A DNA stretch of 64,000 bases from Mycobacterium sp. WUMAC-067 (lineage in GTDB: Bacteria > Actinomycetota > Actinomycetes > Mycobacteriales > Mycobacteriaceae): contig NZ_JAEKMI010000006.1 of assembly GCF_020217485.1 (NCBI RefSeq), positions 124,001-188,000 of the forward strand. Direction: 5' to 3'. Position 1 is the stretch's first letter. Each line of letters starts with the position of its first letter. The notes beneath the pieces were generated by a model that saw only the letters and a program-made list of their open reading frames with translations, made no database searches and had not been told where the DNA came from. Of the stretch, positions 45,798-53,408 are shown one piece after another. Made by a program: the position numbers and the translations under genes.

Positions 45798-46985
45798 TCA
45801 GCCGACGATCGCGGGCATGGAGTCCCAGCCCCGGACGGTCGATGTGCGCGAACGGCGCGCGTTGTCCATGTCGATGGTCCACTCCGGGAATCGCTTGAGC
45901 ACCTCTTCGAGCGCGACGCGGCCCTCGAGGCGGGCCAGTGGCGAGCCGACGCAGAAGTGGGCGCCGCGGCCGAAAGTGAGGTGACCGCCCGGCTTGCGGC
46001 GGATGTCGAACCGGCTGGGGTCCTCGAAGTGCCGTTCGTCGCGATTGGCCGAGGCGAGCATCAGCAGTATCGCGCTACCGGCCGGCACGATCTGCTCCTG
46101 GAACGCGACGTCCTCGGCTGCGACGTAGCGCGCGACGTGCGGCCCGGGCGGCTCGAAGCGCAGCAGTTCCTCGATCGCCGTTGGGATCAGCGAGTGGTCT
46201 TCGGCGAGTTCCTTGCGTTGGTCGGGGTGTTCGGCCAGGACCTTGCCCATCCACCCGAACAGCCGACCGGTGGTCTCGACGCCGGCGCCGGCGACTACGG
46301 CGAGGAAGATGACCAGCTCTTGCTTGGTCAGCTTGCGCGTGGTGCCGGTTTCGTCGTCGAATTCGACGTTCAGCAGCTCGGTGATCAGGTCGTCGGACGG
46401 GTGCTTCTCGCGCCACTCGACGTATTCGCCGAACATCTCGCCGGTGAAGTAGTGCTCCTTGTCGATGTGCATGGGCTTGCCGGCTTCGTTGCGCAGTACC
46501 GCGTTGGCGTGGGCGCGCACCGCGGGCTGCTCGGAATCCGGGATGCCGGCGAGCATCCCGATCGTTTTCATCGGGAGTTCGGCCCCGAGGTCCTCGACGA
46601 AGTCGAAGCGTTCACCGCCAACCAGCGGGTCGAGACAGGCGGTGCAGAACGCGCGCACCTTGTCCTCGATGGCGCGCATCTTCTTCGGTGTGAATGCGCG
46701 CGACACGATGGCGCGGTGGATGGTGTGCACCGGGGGATCTTCATTGATGAAGACGCCTGCCGGGATCACCGGATCGGTGAGCACGACTTCGAGGATGTCG
46801 CCCTTGGCCGAGCTCAGGCGAGTGGTGTCCTTGAGTGCCGCGTCGACGTCGGCGTAGCGGCTGATGCCCCAGAAGTTGTGCCGCTCGTTGTAATAGACCG
46901 GGGATTCGTCGCGAAGCCGGCGATACGTCGGATAGGGGTCGAGGTCGATCTCGACATCCCAAGGGTCGTAGTACAGGTCGCTCAT
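45798..46985 (-). CDS. Cytochrome P450 of the TetR regulon
   Basis: A 395-residue P450: I-helix VAGAGVETTGRLFG (about 230-243), ExxR in EELLRFEPPGPHVAR, and haem loop FGRGAHFCVGSPLARLEG with the cysteine near 344. It does not closely match CYP142 or CYP125 as I recall them, so a separate CYP family is likely. Second gene of the operon between two SDRs, spaced 51 and 22 bases, under the 47816 operator. It probably hydroxylates the substrate that the SDRs then oxidise. No ferredoxin is adjacent. Confidence 0.92.
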   Translation of the reverse strand: MSDLYYDPWDVEIDLDPYPTYRRLRDESPVYYNERHNFWGISRYADVDAALKDTTRLSSAKGDILEVVLTDPVIPAGVFINEDPPVHTIHRAIVSRAFTPKKMRAIEDKVRAFCTACLDPLVGGERFDFVEDLGAELPMKTIGMLAGIPDSEQPAVRAHANAVLRNEAGKPMHIDKEHYFTGEMFGEYVEWREKHPSDDLITELLNVEFDDETGTTRKLTKQELVIFLAVVAGAGVETTGRLFGWMGKVLAEHPDQRKELAEDHSLIPTAIEELLRFEPPGPHVARYVAAEDVAFQEQIVPAGSAILLMLASANRDERHFEDPSRFDIRRKPGGHLTFGRGAHFCVGSPLARLEGRVALEEVLKRFPEWTIDMDNARRSRTSTVRGWDSMPAIVG

Positions 46986-47036
46986 CTGTTGCCTCCAAAG
47001 TTGCTGCCGGGCAGCATGATTCGTCCGAGGATCCGC

Positions 47037-47780
47037 CTAGATGACGGCGCCGCCGTTGACCCCGATCACCTGGCCGGTGATGTAGCCCGCGCCGTCGGTG
47101 CACAGGTAGGAGCACAGCCCGGCGACGTCCTCGGGCGAGCCAAGGTGGCCGGCGGGAATCGCCCGCGTGAGGTACTCGGTCGGCGGCAGCTTTTCCAGCC
47201 GCTGTTGTTCGCGCAGCATCGGGGTGTCGATCGCGAACGGCGGAATCGTGTTGGCGGTGATGCCTTTTCCGGCATAGTCCCGCGCGACGGTCTTCGTCAA
47301 CGCGATCACCCCGCCCTTGGTAGCCGAGTAATGACCCTGACGTGGCGCGCCCTGTTGCCCGGCCGCCGAGGAGATGGTGACGATCCGCCCCCAGCCGCCG
47401 GGCACCATGTCCGCGAGGCCGGCCTGCAGGCTCAGGAAGGTGCCAGTCAGGTTCACCGCCAGAAACCGATTCCACTCCGCCAGGGTGATCTGGTCGAACC
47501 GCGTGAAGCCGCCGATGGCCGCGCTGGTCACCAAGATCTCGACGGGGCCGAACTGTGCCCGCACCGTGTCGAACGCGGCGTGAACCGACGCTTCCTCCGA
47601 TACGTCGACACCGACCGCGACGGCCTTGCCTCCCGCCGCGTGGACCTCGGCGACGACCTTGGTCGCCGCCTCCTCGTTCAGGTCGAGGACCGCCACCCGG
47701 TGCCCGCCGGCGGCGAGCGTCGTGCAGATCGACTGACCCAGGCCCGATCCGCCACCGGTCACCACCGCCACGCGGTTCAT
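47037..47780 (-). CDS. SDR oxidoreductase, first gene of the P450 operon
   Basis: A 247-residue SDR of the 3-oxoacyl-ACP reductase-like class: TGGGSGLGQSICTTLAAGG, LVTSAAIGG, SSAAGQQGAPRQGHYSATKGG (YxxxK). The C-terminal part (YITGQVIGVNGGAVI) is standard for this class. ATG at 47780 starts MNRVAVVTGGG. It is first in the operon behind the perfect operator CTATAC-GACT-GTATAG. Confidence 0.92.
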   Translation of the reverse strand: MNRVAVVTGGGSGLGQSICTTLAAGGHRVAVLDLNEEAATKVVAEVHAAGGKAVAVGVDVSEEASVHAAFDTVRAQFGPVEILVTSAAIGGFTRFDQITLAEWNRFLAVNLTGTFLSLQAGLADMVPGGWGRIVTISSAAGQQGAPRQGHYSATKGGVIALTKTVARDYAGKGITANTIPPFAIDTPMLREQQRLEKLPPTEYLTRAIPAGHLGSPEDVAGLCSYLCTDGAGYITGQVIGVNGGAVI

Positions 47781-47815
47781 GTCAGACACGCTCCTTGCCG
47801 CACCGACACCCGGTG

Positions 47816-47831
47816 CTATACGACTGTATAG
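47816..47831. promoter_or_regulatory. Operator copy 2 of the TetR regulon
   Basis: CTATAC-GACT-GTATAG, a perfect 16-bp inverted repeat 35 bases before the SDR start codon at 47780. Confidence 0.75.
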
Positions 47832-47873
47832 TGAAACTAGCGCCGTAGGCAAGGCGGCCGCCCTTCGTTGATG

Positions 47874-47889
47874 CTGTACAGTTGTATTG
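47874..47889. promoter_or_regulatory. Operator copy 3 of the TetR regulon
   Basis: CTGTAC-AGTT-GTATTG, a near-perfect version of the repeat before the divergent SDR gene; the centres of copies 2 and 3 are 58 bases apart. Confidence 0.7.
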
Positions 47890-47925
47890 CGTCTGTTTCG
47901 CGTCGCGACGATGGGAAGTGGTGTT

Positions 47926-48696
47926 GTGGACGACAGGTTCTCGATGCAGGGGCGGGTTGCCGTCATCACCGGCGGCGGCACGGGGATCGGCCGGGCTTCG
48001 GCGCTGGTCCTCGCCGAATACGGCGCCGACGTCGTGCTCGCCGGCCGCCGGGAGGAACCGCTGAAGGCGACGGCCGCCCAGATCGAGGCGCTGGGACGGC
48101 GGGCACTGGCCGTGCCGACCGACGTGACCGATGCCGCGGAGTGCCGGTCCCTCGTCGATACCACGTTGGCCGAATTCGGGCGCCTGGATGTGCTTTTGAA
48201 CAATGCCGGCGGTGGTCAGACCAAATCTCTGATGAAGTGGACCGACGACGAGTGGCATCAGGTGCTGGACCTGAATCTTTCCAGTGCGTGGTATCTGTCG
48301 CGCGCGGCCGCCGAACCGATGATCGCCGCGGGCAAGGGTGCCATCGTCAACATCTCTTCCGGCGCCAGCCTGTTGGCCATGCCGCAGGCGCCGGTGTATG
48401 CCGCCGCGAAGGCCGGGCTGAACAATCTCACCGGCTCGATGGCCGCGGCCTGGACCCGCAAGGGGGTGCGGGTCAACTGCATCGCCTGCGGCGCCATCCG
48501 CACGCCCGGCTTGGAAGCCGACGCCGACCGTCAGGGCTTTGACGTCAACATGATCGGACAGACCAACGCGTCAGGCCGCATCGCCGATCCGGATGAGATT
48601 GGTTACGGGGTACTGTTTTTCGCCTCCGATGCCTCCAGCTACTGCTCGGGCCAGACGCTGTACATGCACGGCGGGCCCGGCCCCGCCGGCGTCTGA
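47926..48696 (+). CDS. SDR oxidoreductase, divergent arm of the regulon
   Basis: A 256-residue SDR: TGGGTGIGRASALVLAEYGADVVLAGRR, LLNNAGGGQTK, SSGASLLAMPQAPVYAAAKAGL (YxxxK). GTG at 47926 with GGGAAG upstream gives MDDRFSMQGRVAVITGG; an ATG at 47911 is an alternative. Overlap of the operator with a TTG at 47887 argues against that more distal start. It faces the P450 operon and shares the two-operator intergenic region. The reaction is unknown. Confidence 0.9.
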   Translation: MDDRFSMQGRVAVITGGGTGIGRASALVLAEYGADVVLAGRREEPLKATAAQIEALGRRALAVPTDVTDAAECRSLVDTTLAEFGRLDVLLNNAGGGQTKSLMKWTDDEWHQVLDLNLSSAWYLSRAAAEPMIAAGKGAIVNISSGASLLAMPQAPVYAAAKAGLNNLTGSMAAAWTRKGVRVNCIACGAIRTPGLEADADRQGFDVNMIGQTNASGRIADPDEIGYGVLFFASDASSYCSGQTLYMHGGPGPAGV

Positions 48697-48785
48697 GACA
48701 CACGGGAGATGCGACGTCTGCTGGGGTTAGAACCGCCGACCGGATACCAACCGAGGCGATCTACCTCGTCGCTTGTCACGGATGT

Positions 48786-49343
48786 TCACCACCGTTCGAC
48801 GGGGACGTCTTCGATCGTCAGCGGACGTGCGTAGGAGGGGTCGGTCCGGTCCCACTTGCCCTTGATGAAGCCCTTGACGGCGCCGGAAGCCAGCACCGAG
48901 GAATCGCCGCTCATCATCCATTCCAAGGTGCAGCGGCGCAGCGCGATCTTCCATACCCCGTCGCGACGCTCCAGGCGATCGAGGTAGCGCCCGCCCATCA
49001 ATGACACGATCTTGCCGCCCTTGGCCCGCATCACCCCGATGACATAGCTCTCCGCATGGGCTTCGTCGCCGTTGATCTCGCAGGTGTGGGTGGTGATGTT
49101 GTGCAGGTGGTCCTCGAAGACCATGCTGTGCGCGTTGTTGGCCCAATCCCCGTACTCGGGGCCGAGTTTCACGGTCGGACCGTGTTCGTCGACGCCGTCC
49201 TCGAAATAAACGCTGCCCATCAGTTCCGCGTCGTGGCGGTCATGCCCACGGGACTGGTTCATCACGCAGTCGAGGATGGCGGTGCGATCCTCCAGGTATT
49301 GCACCCGCTGCCGCAGTTGCTCGAGCTCGTCGCCGTTGGTCAT
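48786..49343 (-). CDS. SnoaL-like nuclear transport factor 2 family protein
   Basis: A 185-residue protein with a SnoaL/NTF2 fold (RTAILDCVMNQSRGHDRHDAEL, then HLHNITTHTCEINGDEAHAESYVIG). Relatives include scytalone-dehydratase-like and ring-hydroxylating-dioxygenase-beta-like proteins acting on lipid or aromatic ligands. ATG at 49343 is chosen for GGAAGGA 6-7 bases before it; a longer frame begins inside the operator. It has its own operator copy at 49373. Confidence 0.88.
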   Translation of the reverse strand: MTNGDELEQLRQRVQYLEDRTAILDCVMNQSRGHDRHDAELMGSVYFEDGVDEHGPTVKLGPEYGDWANNAHSMVFEDHLHNITTHTCEINGDEAHAESYVIGVMRAKGGKIVSLMGGRYLDRLERRDGVWKIALRRCTLEWMMSGDSSVLASGAVKGFIKGKWDRTDPSYARPLTIEDVPVERW

Positions 49344-49372
49344 GGCGGTCCTTCCGCTGAGATCGGATTGCG

Positions 49373-49388
49373 CTGTACACCTGTATAG
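49373..49388. promoter_or_regulatory. Operator copy 4 of the TetR regulon
   Basis: CTGTAC-ACCT-GTATAG, 29 bases before the SnoaL-like start codon at 49343. Confidence 0.75.
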
Positions 49389-49406
49389 CACACGGTGAGG
49401 TCGACC

Positions 49407-49952
49407 TCATACGCGGTCTTCGGGCGATGGTGGGTAGAACAGGTTCCCGTCGTCATCAAGGCGAGCGTGTTCGTTTAGGACGGCTGGCCTCGTCGAGGTG
49501 TTGGACATGATGTGCATGACCTCAATCCCGGCGACCAGCAATGCATCCGTGATCAACCTGCGGTGGCAGCGCCACGGGACCGCCTCGCTGCACATGATTG
49601 CCGGCCGTTGTCCGGTCGCTAGTTCGATCAACTCGTCGAGGCCTTCTTTGAAGTCGGGCGTGTGCATGTAGTCGGCGTAGTCGCGAAACGCCTTGACGCG
49701 CCACGCGCCGTTACGGCTCGACACGCCCGCGGGTGTGTGGCGTCTGCCGCCCAGCTTCGGCATCCATCGGTAGCCGATGTCGGACGGCAGCGCTTCGGCG
49801 ATTGCGTCCTTGTTCCACTGCGGATACTTTCGGGACGCCGGGAACGAACGCACATCGGCGAGGTAGGTGATCGCGTTGGTGCGCAACATCGTCAAGAGTT
49901 CGTCGAACTCGCGTGTCGAATGGCCGATCGTAAAAACCTGGTCGGTGCTCAC
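49407..49952 (-). CDS. DUF488 domain-containing protein
   Basis: A 181-residue protein of the DUF488 family, with TIGHSTREFDELL (8-20), the arginine-rich LADVRSFPASRKYPQWN and the cysteine motif ICSEAVPW-type (MCSEAVPWRCHR, about 120-131). The family is widespread and uncharacterised, with possible nucleic-acid or phosphatase links. GTG start behind GAGGGGGG. It precedes, on the same strand, the SnoaL-like gene by 63 bases but lacks the operator. The following 291 bases to 50243 show no gene. Confidence 0.92.
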   Translation of the reverse strand: MSTDQVFTIGHSTREFDELLTMLRTNAITYLADVRSFPASRKYPQWNKDAIAEALPSDIGYRWMPKLGGRRHTPAGVSSRNGAWRVKAFRDYADYMHTPDFKEGLDELIELATGQRPAIMCSEAVPWRCHRRLITDALLVAGIEVMHIMSNTSTRPAVLNEHARLDDDGNLFYPPSPEDRV

Positions 49953-50243
49953 CGAGCCCCCCTCGTCGCCAGCCGTCGAACTCCTCGATCGGGGGAGCCC
50001 ACTTTTTATTGTCCGGGACCGGTGCGCGGTTACGGCGCCTTAGATGCGCCGCTTCAGCTGCCAAAGTTATCCGTTCGTCATGTGATTGCCCGACGCGAAA
50101 TGCCTTCAGGTTCCAAACAATATGGCGGACGTATCCGCGTCCGGAGGTTTGACGATTTGGCTGACACCAAACCGGTTCGCTACGTCGGATCTGTATGACA
50201 CGAGCGCGGTCCCTGGCCAGCCGCAAAACCAGTCCGGCTTTTA

Positions 50244-50597
50244 CTACGGCGCGGCGTCCGGGCATAGGTCGGCCGCGGCAAAGCGCACTGCGGCAGTGGC
50301 CTGGTCGTGGCTAAGCGCCGAGCTGCCGTTGGAACGCGATCCGGTGACCAACTCATCGGCGATGCGGCCGGGCGCCTCGCCACTGTAGAGCCGCCAGCAG
50401 ATGGCGTTGCCAAACCCCACCAGGTCGAAGTTATGGGGGTCGTCGCGGCTGCCGATGCCGATGCTGTTGATGTCGGTGAGGAAATCATCGGCTCCTTGCG
50501 CGTGGGCCGGGGTGGCCCCCGCGGCTCCGGCGCCTAGCAACGCCCCAACCGCGAGCGCCATGCACGTCCGGCCGATGTCTCGTCTTGTGTCCGCCAT
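50244..50597 (-). CDS. DUF732 secreted protein
   Basis: A 117-residue exported protein with a signal peptide (CMALAVGALLGAGAAGATPAHA) and the DUF732 domain: ADDFLTDINSIGIGS, LVGFGNAICWRLYSG and a C-terminal cysteine (ADLCPDAAP). DUF732 proteins are small mycobacterial secreted proteins of unknown role with one disulfide. AAGGAGAGG lies 5 bases before the ATG. It is downstream of the TetR gene on the same strand. Confidence 0.92.
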   Translation of the reverse strand: MADTRRDIGRTCMALAVGALLGAGAAGATPAHAQGADDFLTDINSIGIGSRDDPHNFDLVGFGNAICWRLYSGEAPGRIADELVTGSRSNGSSALSHDQATAAVRFAAADLCPDAAP

Positions 50598-50613
50598 GGA
50601 TGCCTCTCCTTGT

Positions 50614-50658
50614 TCAATCGTTGGCGGCCAGCTCGGTCAGGTCGATGTCGGGCGTCAT
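50614..50658 (-). other. 14-codon frame overlapping the TetR stop (ATGA)
   Basis: ATG at 50658 overlaps the stop codon of the TetR gene in the ATGA pattern and encodes MTPDIDLTELAAND before a stop. It looks like the beginning of a coupled gene whose remainder has been lost, or a leader peptide. It is too short to call as a gene with confidence. Confidence 0.3.
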
Positions 50659-51299
50659 TGGCGGGCCTCCGGCAGCGGGGTGGTGGTCACCGCTTTTGGG
50701 ACCACAGCGGCGCCAAGCAGGGCGAGGCCGTGTTGGAGCGCGTCGGCGGGGACGTCGTCGACGAGGTGGTGCATGACGATCAGGCCGTGCATGAGGGAAA
50801 GCACGGTGGCGGCGGTGGCGCGGGTGTCGGCGTCCGGCGGGAGGTGCCCGCCCTCGCGCCAGCGTTCGGCCAGTTCGGTGATGTGGTCGAGAGTTTCCCG
50901 ATAGAGCGAGCGGGCACGTTTTTGGAGGAACGGATCGCGCAGGGCTTCGGCCCAGGTTTGCAGCGCGATCCGGGTCATGTCGTAGTCGGGATTGCTTGTC
51001 CTGCTGTCCAGTTCGGCCACCAACAGGGACAGGGTTTCGGCCGGCGTGGGACAGGGGTCGCGACCCAGCACTGCCACGAAGATGCCGCGCACCTTTGCCA
51101 GTCCTTCGTCGACGGTGGCCGTGATGAGCTCATCTTTGCTGCGGAAGTACCGGTAGACCGCGCTCGAGGACATTCCGGTCGCGGCGATCACATCGTCCAT
51201 CGAGGTGGCGTGGAAGCCGCCGCGCGAAAAGCACGTCCACGCACTGGTGAGAATGTGCTGGCGGCGTTGCGCACGGGTCTGCTCGCTGAGGCGGGGCAC
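50655..51299 (-). CDS. TetR/AcrR family regulator
   Basis: A 214-residue regulator: HTH at about 13-58 (QHILTSAWTCFSRGGFHATSMDDVI, then GMSSSAVYRYFRSKDELI) and a helical C-terminal domain. GTG start. It diverges from the catabolic cluster beginning with the GlcG-like gene, and the 167-base region between them holds an 18-bp interrupted palindrome (51371-51388) with a matching half-site at 51312. It is the likely regulator of that cluster. Confidence 0.93.
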   Translation of the reverse strand: MPRLSEQTRAQRRQHILTSAWTCFSRGGFHATSMDDVIAATGMSSSAVYRYFRSKDELITATVDEGLAKVRGIFVAVLGRDPCPTPAETLSLLVAELDSRTSNPDYDMTRIALQTWAEALRDPFLQKRARSLYRETLDHITELAERWREGGHLPPDADTRATAATVLSLMHGLIVMHHLVDDVPADALQHGLALLGAAVVPKAVTTTPLPEARQ

Positions 51300-51370
51300 A
51301 AAACACAGGCTAAACGAAAACGATCGGTTGCGCTATCGGGCAGTCCCGGCGTACTGTCAGGCTCAAGAAG

Positions 51371-51388
51371 AAACGATCACTCTCGTTT
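51371..51388. promoter_or_regulatory. Candidate operator of the catabolic cluster
   Basis: AAACGA-TCACTC-TCGTTT is a perfect 6-bp inverted repeat with a 6-base centre. A half-site AAACGA recurs at 51312-51317. Both lie between the divergent TetR and GlcG-like genes. Confidence 0.6.
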
Positions 51389-51466
51389 GGGGGCCAGGAT
51401 GCTGCTCTGCCATGCCTCTGCTCATGACGCCAACGATTGCGGTGTCGGTCGCTACGGCGAGCTGTC

Positions 51467-51895
51467 GTGATCGACCTTGCCCGAGCGCGCATGATCGTGG
51501 ACGCCGCGCTGGACCATGCGCGGCGCGCCGAGTTCCCCCCGATGACGGTCGCGGTGCTTGATGCCGCGGGCCGGCTGGTGGCCTTCGCCTCAGAAGACGG
51601 TTCGAGTTTGCTGCGCGGACGCATCGCCCAGGCCAAGGCCCGCGGGGCGCTGAATATGGGTGTGGGCAGCCGAAGCCTGGCCGCGCGGGCGGTTTCTCAT
51701 CCGGAGTTCGTCAACTCGCTGGTGTCGCTGGCCGGCGGCGACCTGGTGCCCGTCGCCGGCGGCGTGTTGATCCGCGACGCCAACGACGACGTCATCGGTG
51801 CCGTCGGGGTCAGCGGCCACGACCCCGACAACGACGAAGCGTGCGCGATCGCGGGCATCGCCGCCGGGGGTCTGCGCGCCGATCCCGGTAGCTGA
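51467..51895 (+). CDS. GlcG/HbpS family protein
   Basis: A 142-residue protein with the GlcG/HbpS fold: MIVDAALDHARRAEFPPMTVAVLD, then SLLRGRIAQAKARGALNMG and GGVLIRDANDDVIGAVGVSG. The family includes haem-binding HbpS and genes of glycolate and aromatic catabolic operons; the function here is unknown. GTG at 51467 is chosen because the domain begins there. First gene of a plus-strand cluster with gaps of 35-46 bases. Confidence 0.88.
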   Translation: MIDLARARMIVDAALDHARRAEFPPMTVAVLDAAGRLVAFASEDGSSLLRGRIAQAKARGALNMGVGSRSLAARAVSHPEFVNSLVSLAGGDLVPVAGGVLIRDANDDVIGAVGVSGHDPDNDEACAIAGIAAGGLRADPGS

Positions 51896-51935
51896 CCCAA
51901 CAGCCGTCCCTGTCCGCGAAAGGAACCCCCAGCCG

Positions 51936-52787
51936 ATGTTCGACACACCGAATCGCCTGCTGGCCATGATCGACAACCGGCAGCTGCCGGTGGGCATGCA
52001 GTGCTTCACCGGCAACCACACCCTGATCGAGGTGATGGGGCGCACCGGTTTTGATTTCGTCTGGCTCGACAGCGAACACTGCGACATCAACCCCCGCGCG
52101 CTGGAGGACACCATCCGCACCGCCGACGGGGTCGGCCTCACTACGTTGGTGCGGATCCCCGAACCCGGCGACGGTACCGCCGCGCGGCGCGCGCTGGAGG
52201 CCGGCGCCGCCGGGGTGGTGGTGCCGATGGTGCGGTGCGCGGCCGACATCCGCGGTGTGCTCGACGCGGTGACCTATCCGCCGGCGGGCAAGCGCGGTAT
52301 CTGCCCGGCCTACCGGGCGGCAGGGTATTCGATCCGCATGTTCGGCGAGTACGCGGCCTGGAATGACGCCAACGTGCTCGTCGTCCCGCTGATCGAAACC
52401 CTGGATGCGCTGGACAACATCGAGGAGATCTGCGCGATCGAGCAGGTCCGGATCCTCGGATTCGCTTCCGGCGAGCTCGCTTTCGCTCTCGGCGAGGGAA
52501 GCCGGATGCACAGCAGCACCAAGGTGCAAGACGCCTACCAGAAGGTCAAGTACGCCGCGGCCCGCCACGGTGTGGTGCTGATGGGCGGGCCGATCCTGGA
52601 CCCCAGCGCGCAAAGCTGCACCAAGGCACTCAGGGACGGCATCGCCGTGTTCTGCCTCGGCATCGACGTGATGGCCTTTCGCCGGGTCTGCGAAGACACC
52701 ATCGCGGCGGCGAACGCGTCGGTCGCCGCCCACCCCTCCTTCACCCGGTCCGCCGCACCCGAGAGCGGTTTTCCCGCCCAGTTTTGA
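51936..52787 (+). CDS. HpcH/HpaI aldolase/citrate lyase family protein
   Basis: A 283-residue class II pyruvate-aldolase-type TIM barrel. FVWLDSEHCDIN carries the catalytic histidine, LVRIPEP the substrate-binding arginine, and VVPLIETLDALDNIEEI the metal-binding glutamate. The usual second ligand motif GPNDL-type is replaced by ASGELAFALG, with Glu in place of Asp. It probably cleaves or forms a 2-keto acid in the cluster's pathway. ATG with AAAGGA 13 bases upstream, somewhat far. Confidence 0.9.
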   Translation: MFDTPNRLLAMIDNRQLPVGMQCFTGNHTLIEVMGRTGFDFVWLDSEHCDINPRALEDTIRTADGVGLTTLVRIPEPGDGTAARRALEAGAAGVVVPMVRCAADIRGVLDAVTYPPAGKRGICPAYRAAGYSIRMFGEYAAWNDANVLVVPLIETLDALDNIEEICAIEQVRILGFASGELAFALGEGSRMHSSTKVQDAYQKVKYAAARHGVVLMGGPILDPSAQSCTKALRDGIAVFCLGIDVMAFRRVCEDTIAAANASVAAHPSFTRSAAPESGFPAQF

Positions 52788-52822
52788 TCAACGACCCGCC
52801 TCGTCAACGAAAGGGCATAACC

Positions 52823-53368
52823 ATGGCCGCACTGCACCGCTACGTCGTCGGACCCGACGTCGAGGGCCGCTCGGCGATCCTGGAAACCGAACCCACCAAC
52901 ACCCAGTCCAAGGAGGGCTTCTTCTGGCGCGCCACCCTGTGGGCGACACGAGAAACCCCGGTCGACAACAGCATTGACGGGGACCGGTCCCTCGACCCGG
53001 GGGCCAGTCGTGAACCGTTCCCGAACGGCATGTTGGTCCGGGCCCTGGAGATCTGGCCCGACAAGGATCCCCAGGAGCTGCGCGAGGAGTTCGCCGAGCT
53101 CAACGAGCAGGTCGGGCAAAAGCACCAGCCCAGCGACACCGACGCGCAGCGGCACCCCACCATGCACCGCACCGACACCCTCGATGCGATCACCTGCGTG
53201 CGAGGCGAAATCTACTTGGTCACCGACGTCGACGAGGTCCTGATGACCCCGGGTGACACGGTGATCATCCGCGGCGTCAACCACGGCTGGAGCAACCGGA
53301 CCAACCAACCATGCCTGCTCGTCGGCTCGATGATCGACGCCACCCCGCCCGACAAACGACAGCCGTGA
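52823..53368 (+). CDS. Cupin domain protein
   Basis: A 181-residue protein with a C-terminal cupin barrel: MHRTDTLDAITCVRGEIYLV, VDEVLMTPGDTVIIRG and HGWSNRTNQPCLLVG. Relatives in degradative clusters include isomerases or dioxygenase-like proteins; the metal ligands (H in MHRTD, E in GEIYLV-type, H in NHGW) are plausible. ATG at 52823 with AAAGGG 7 bases upstream is preferred to the upstream ATG. 35 bases after the aldolase. Confidence 0.9.
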   Translation: MAALHRYVVGPDVEGRSAILETEPTNTQSKEGFFWRATLWATRETPVDNSIDGDRSLDPGASREPFPNGMLVRALEIWPDKDPQELREEFAELNEQVGQKHQPSDTDAQRHPTMHRTDTLDAITCVRGEIYLVTDVDEVLMTPGDTVIIRGVNHGWSNRTNQPCLLVGSMIDATPPDKRQP

Positions 53369-53408
53369 ACGCAAGCGCCGTAACATACCTCGAGAAACAG
53401 GATCCACG

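Noticed and set aside
45582..47831. A 749-codon open frame on the plus strand opposite the P450/SDR operon
   Set aside because: It is the antisense shadow of three well-supported genes in a GC-rich genome; its translation shows no domain and is rich in Gly, Asp, Val and Arg.
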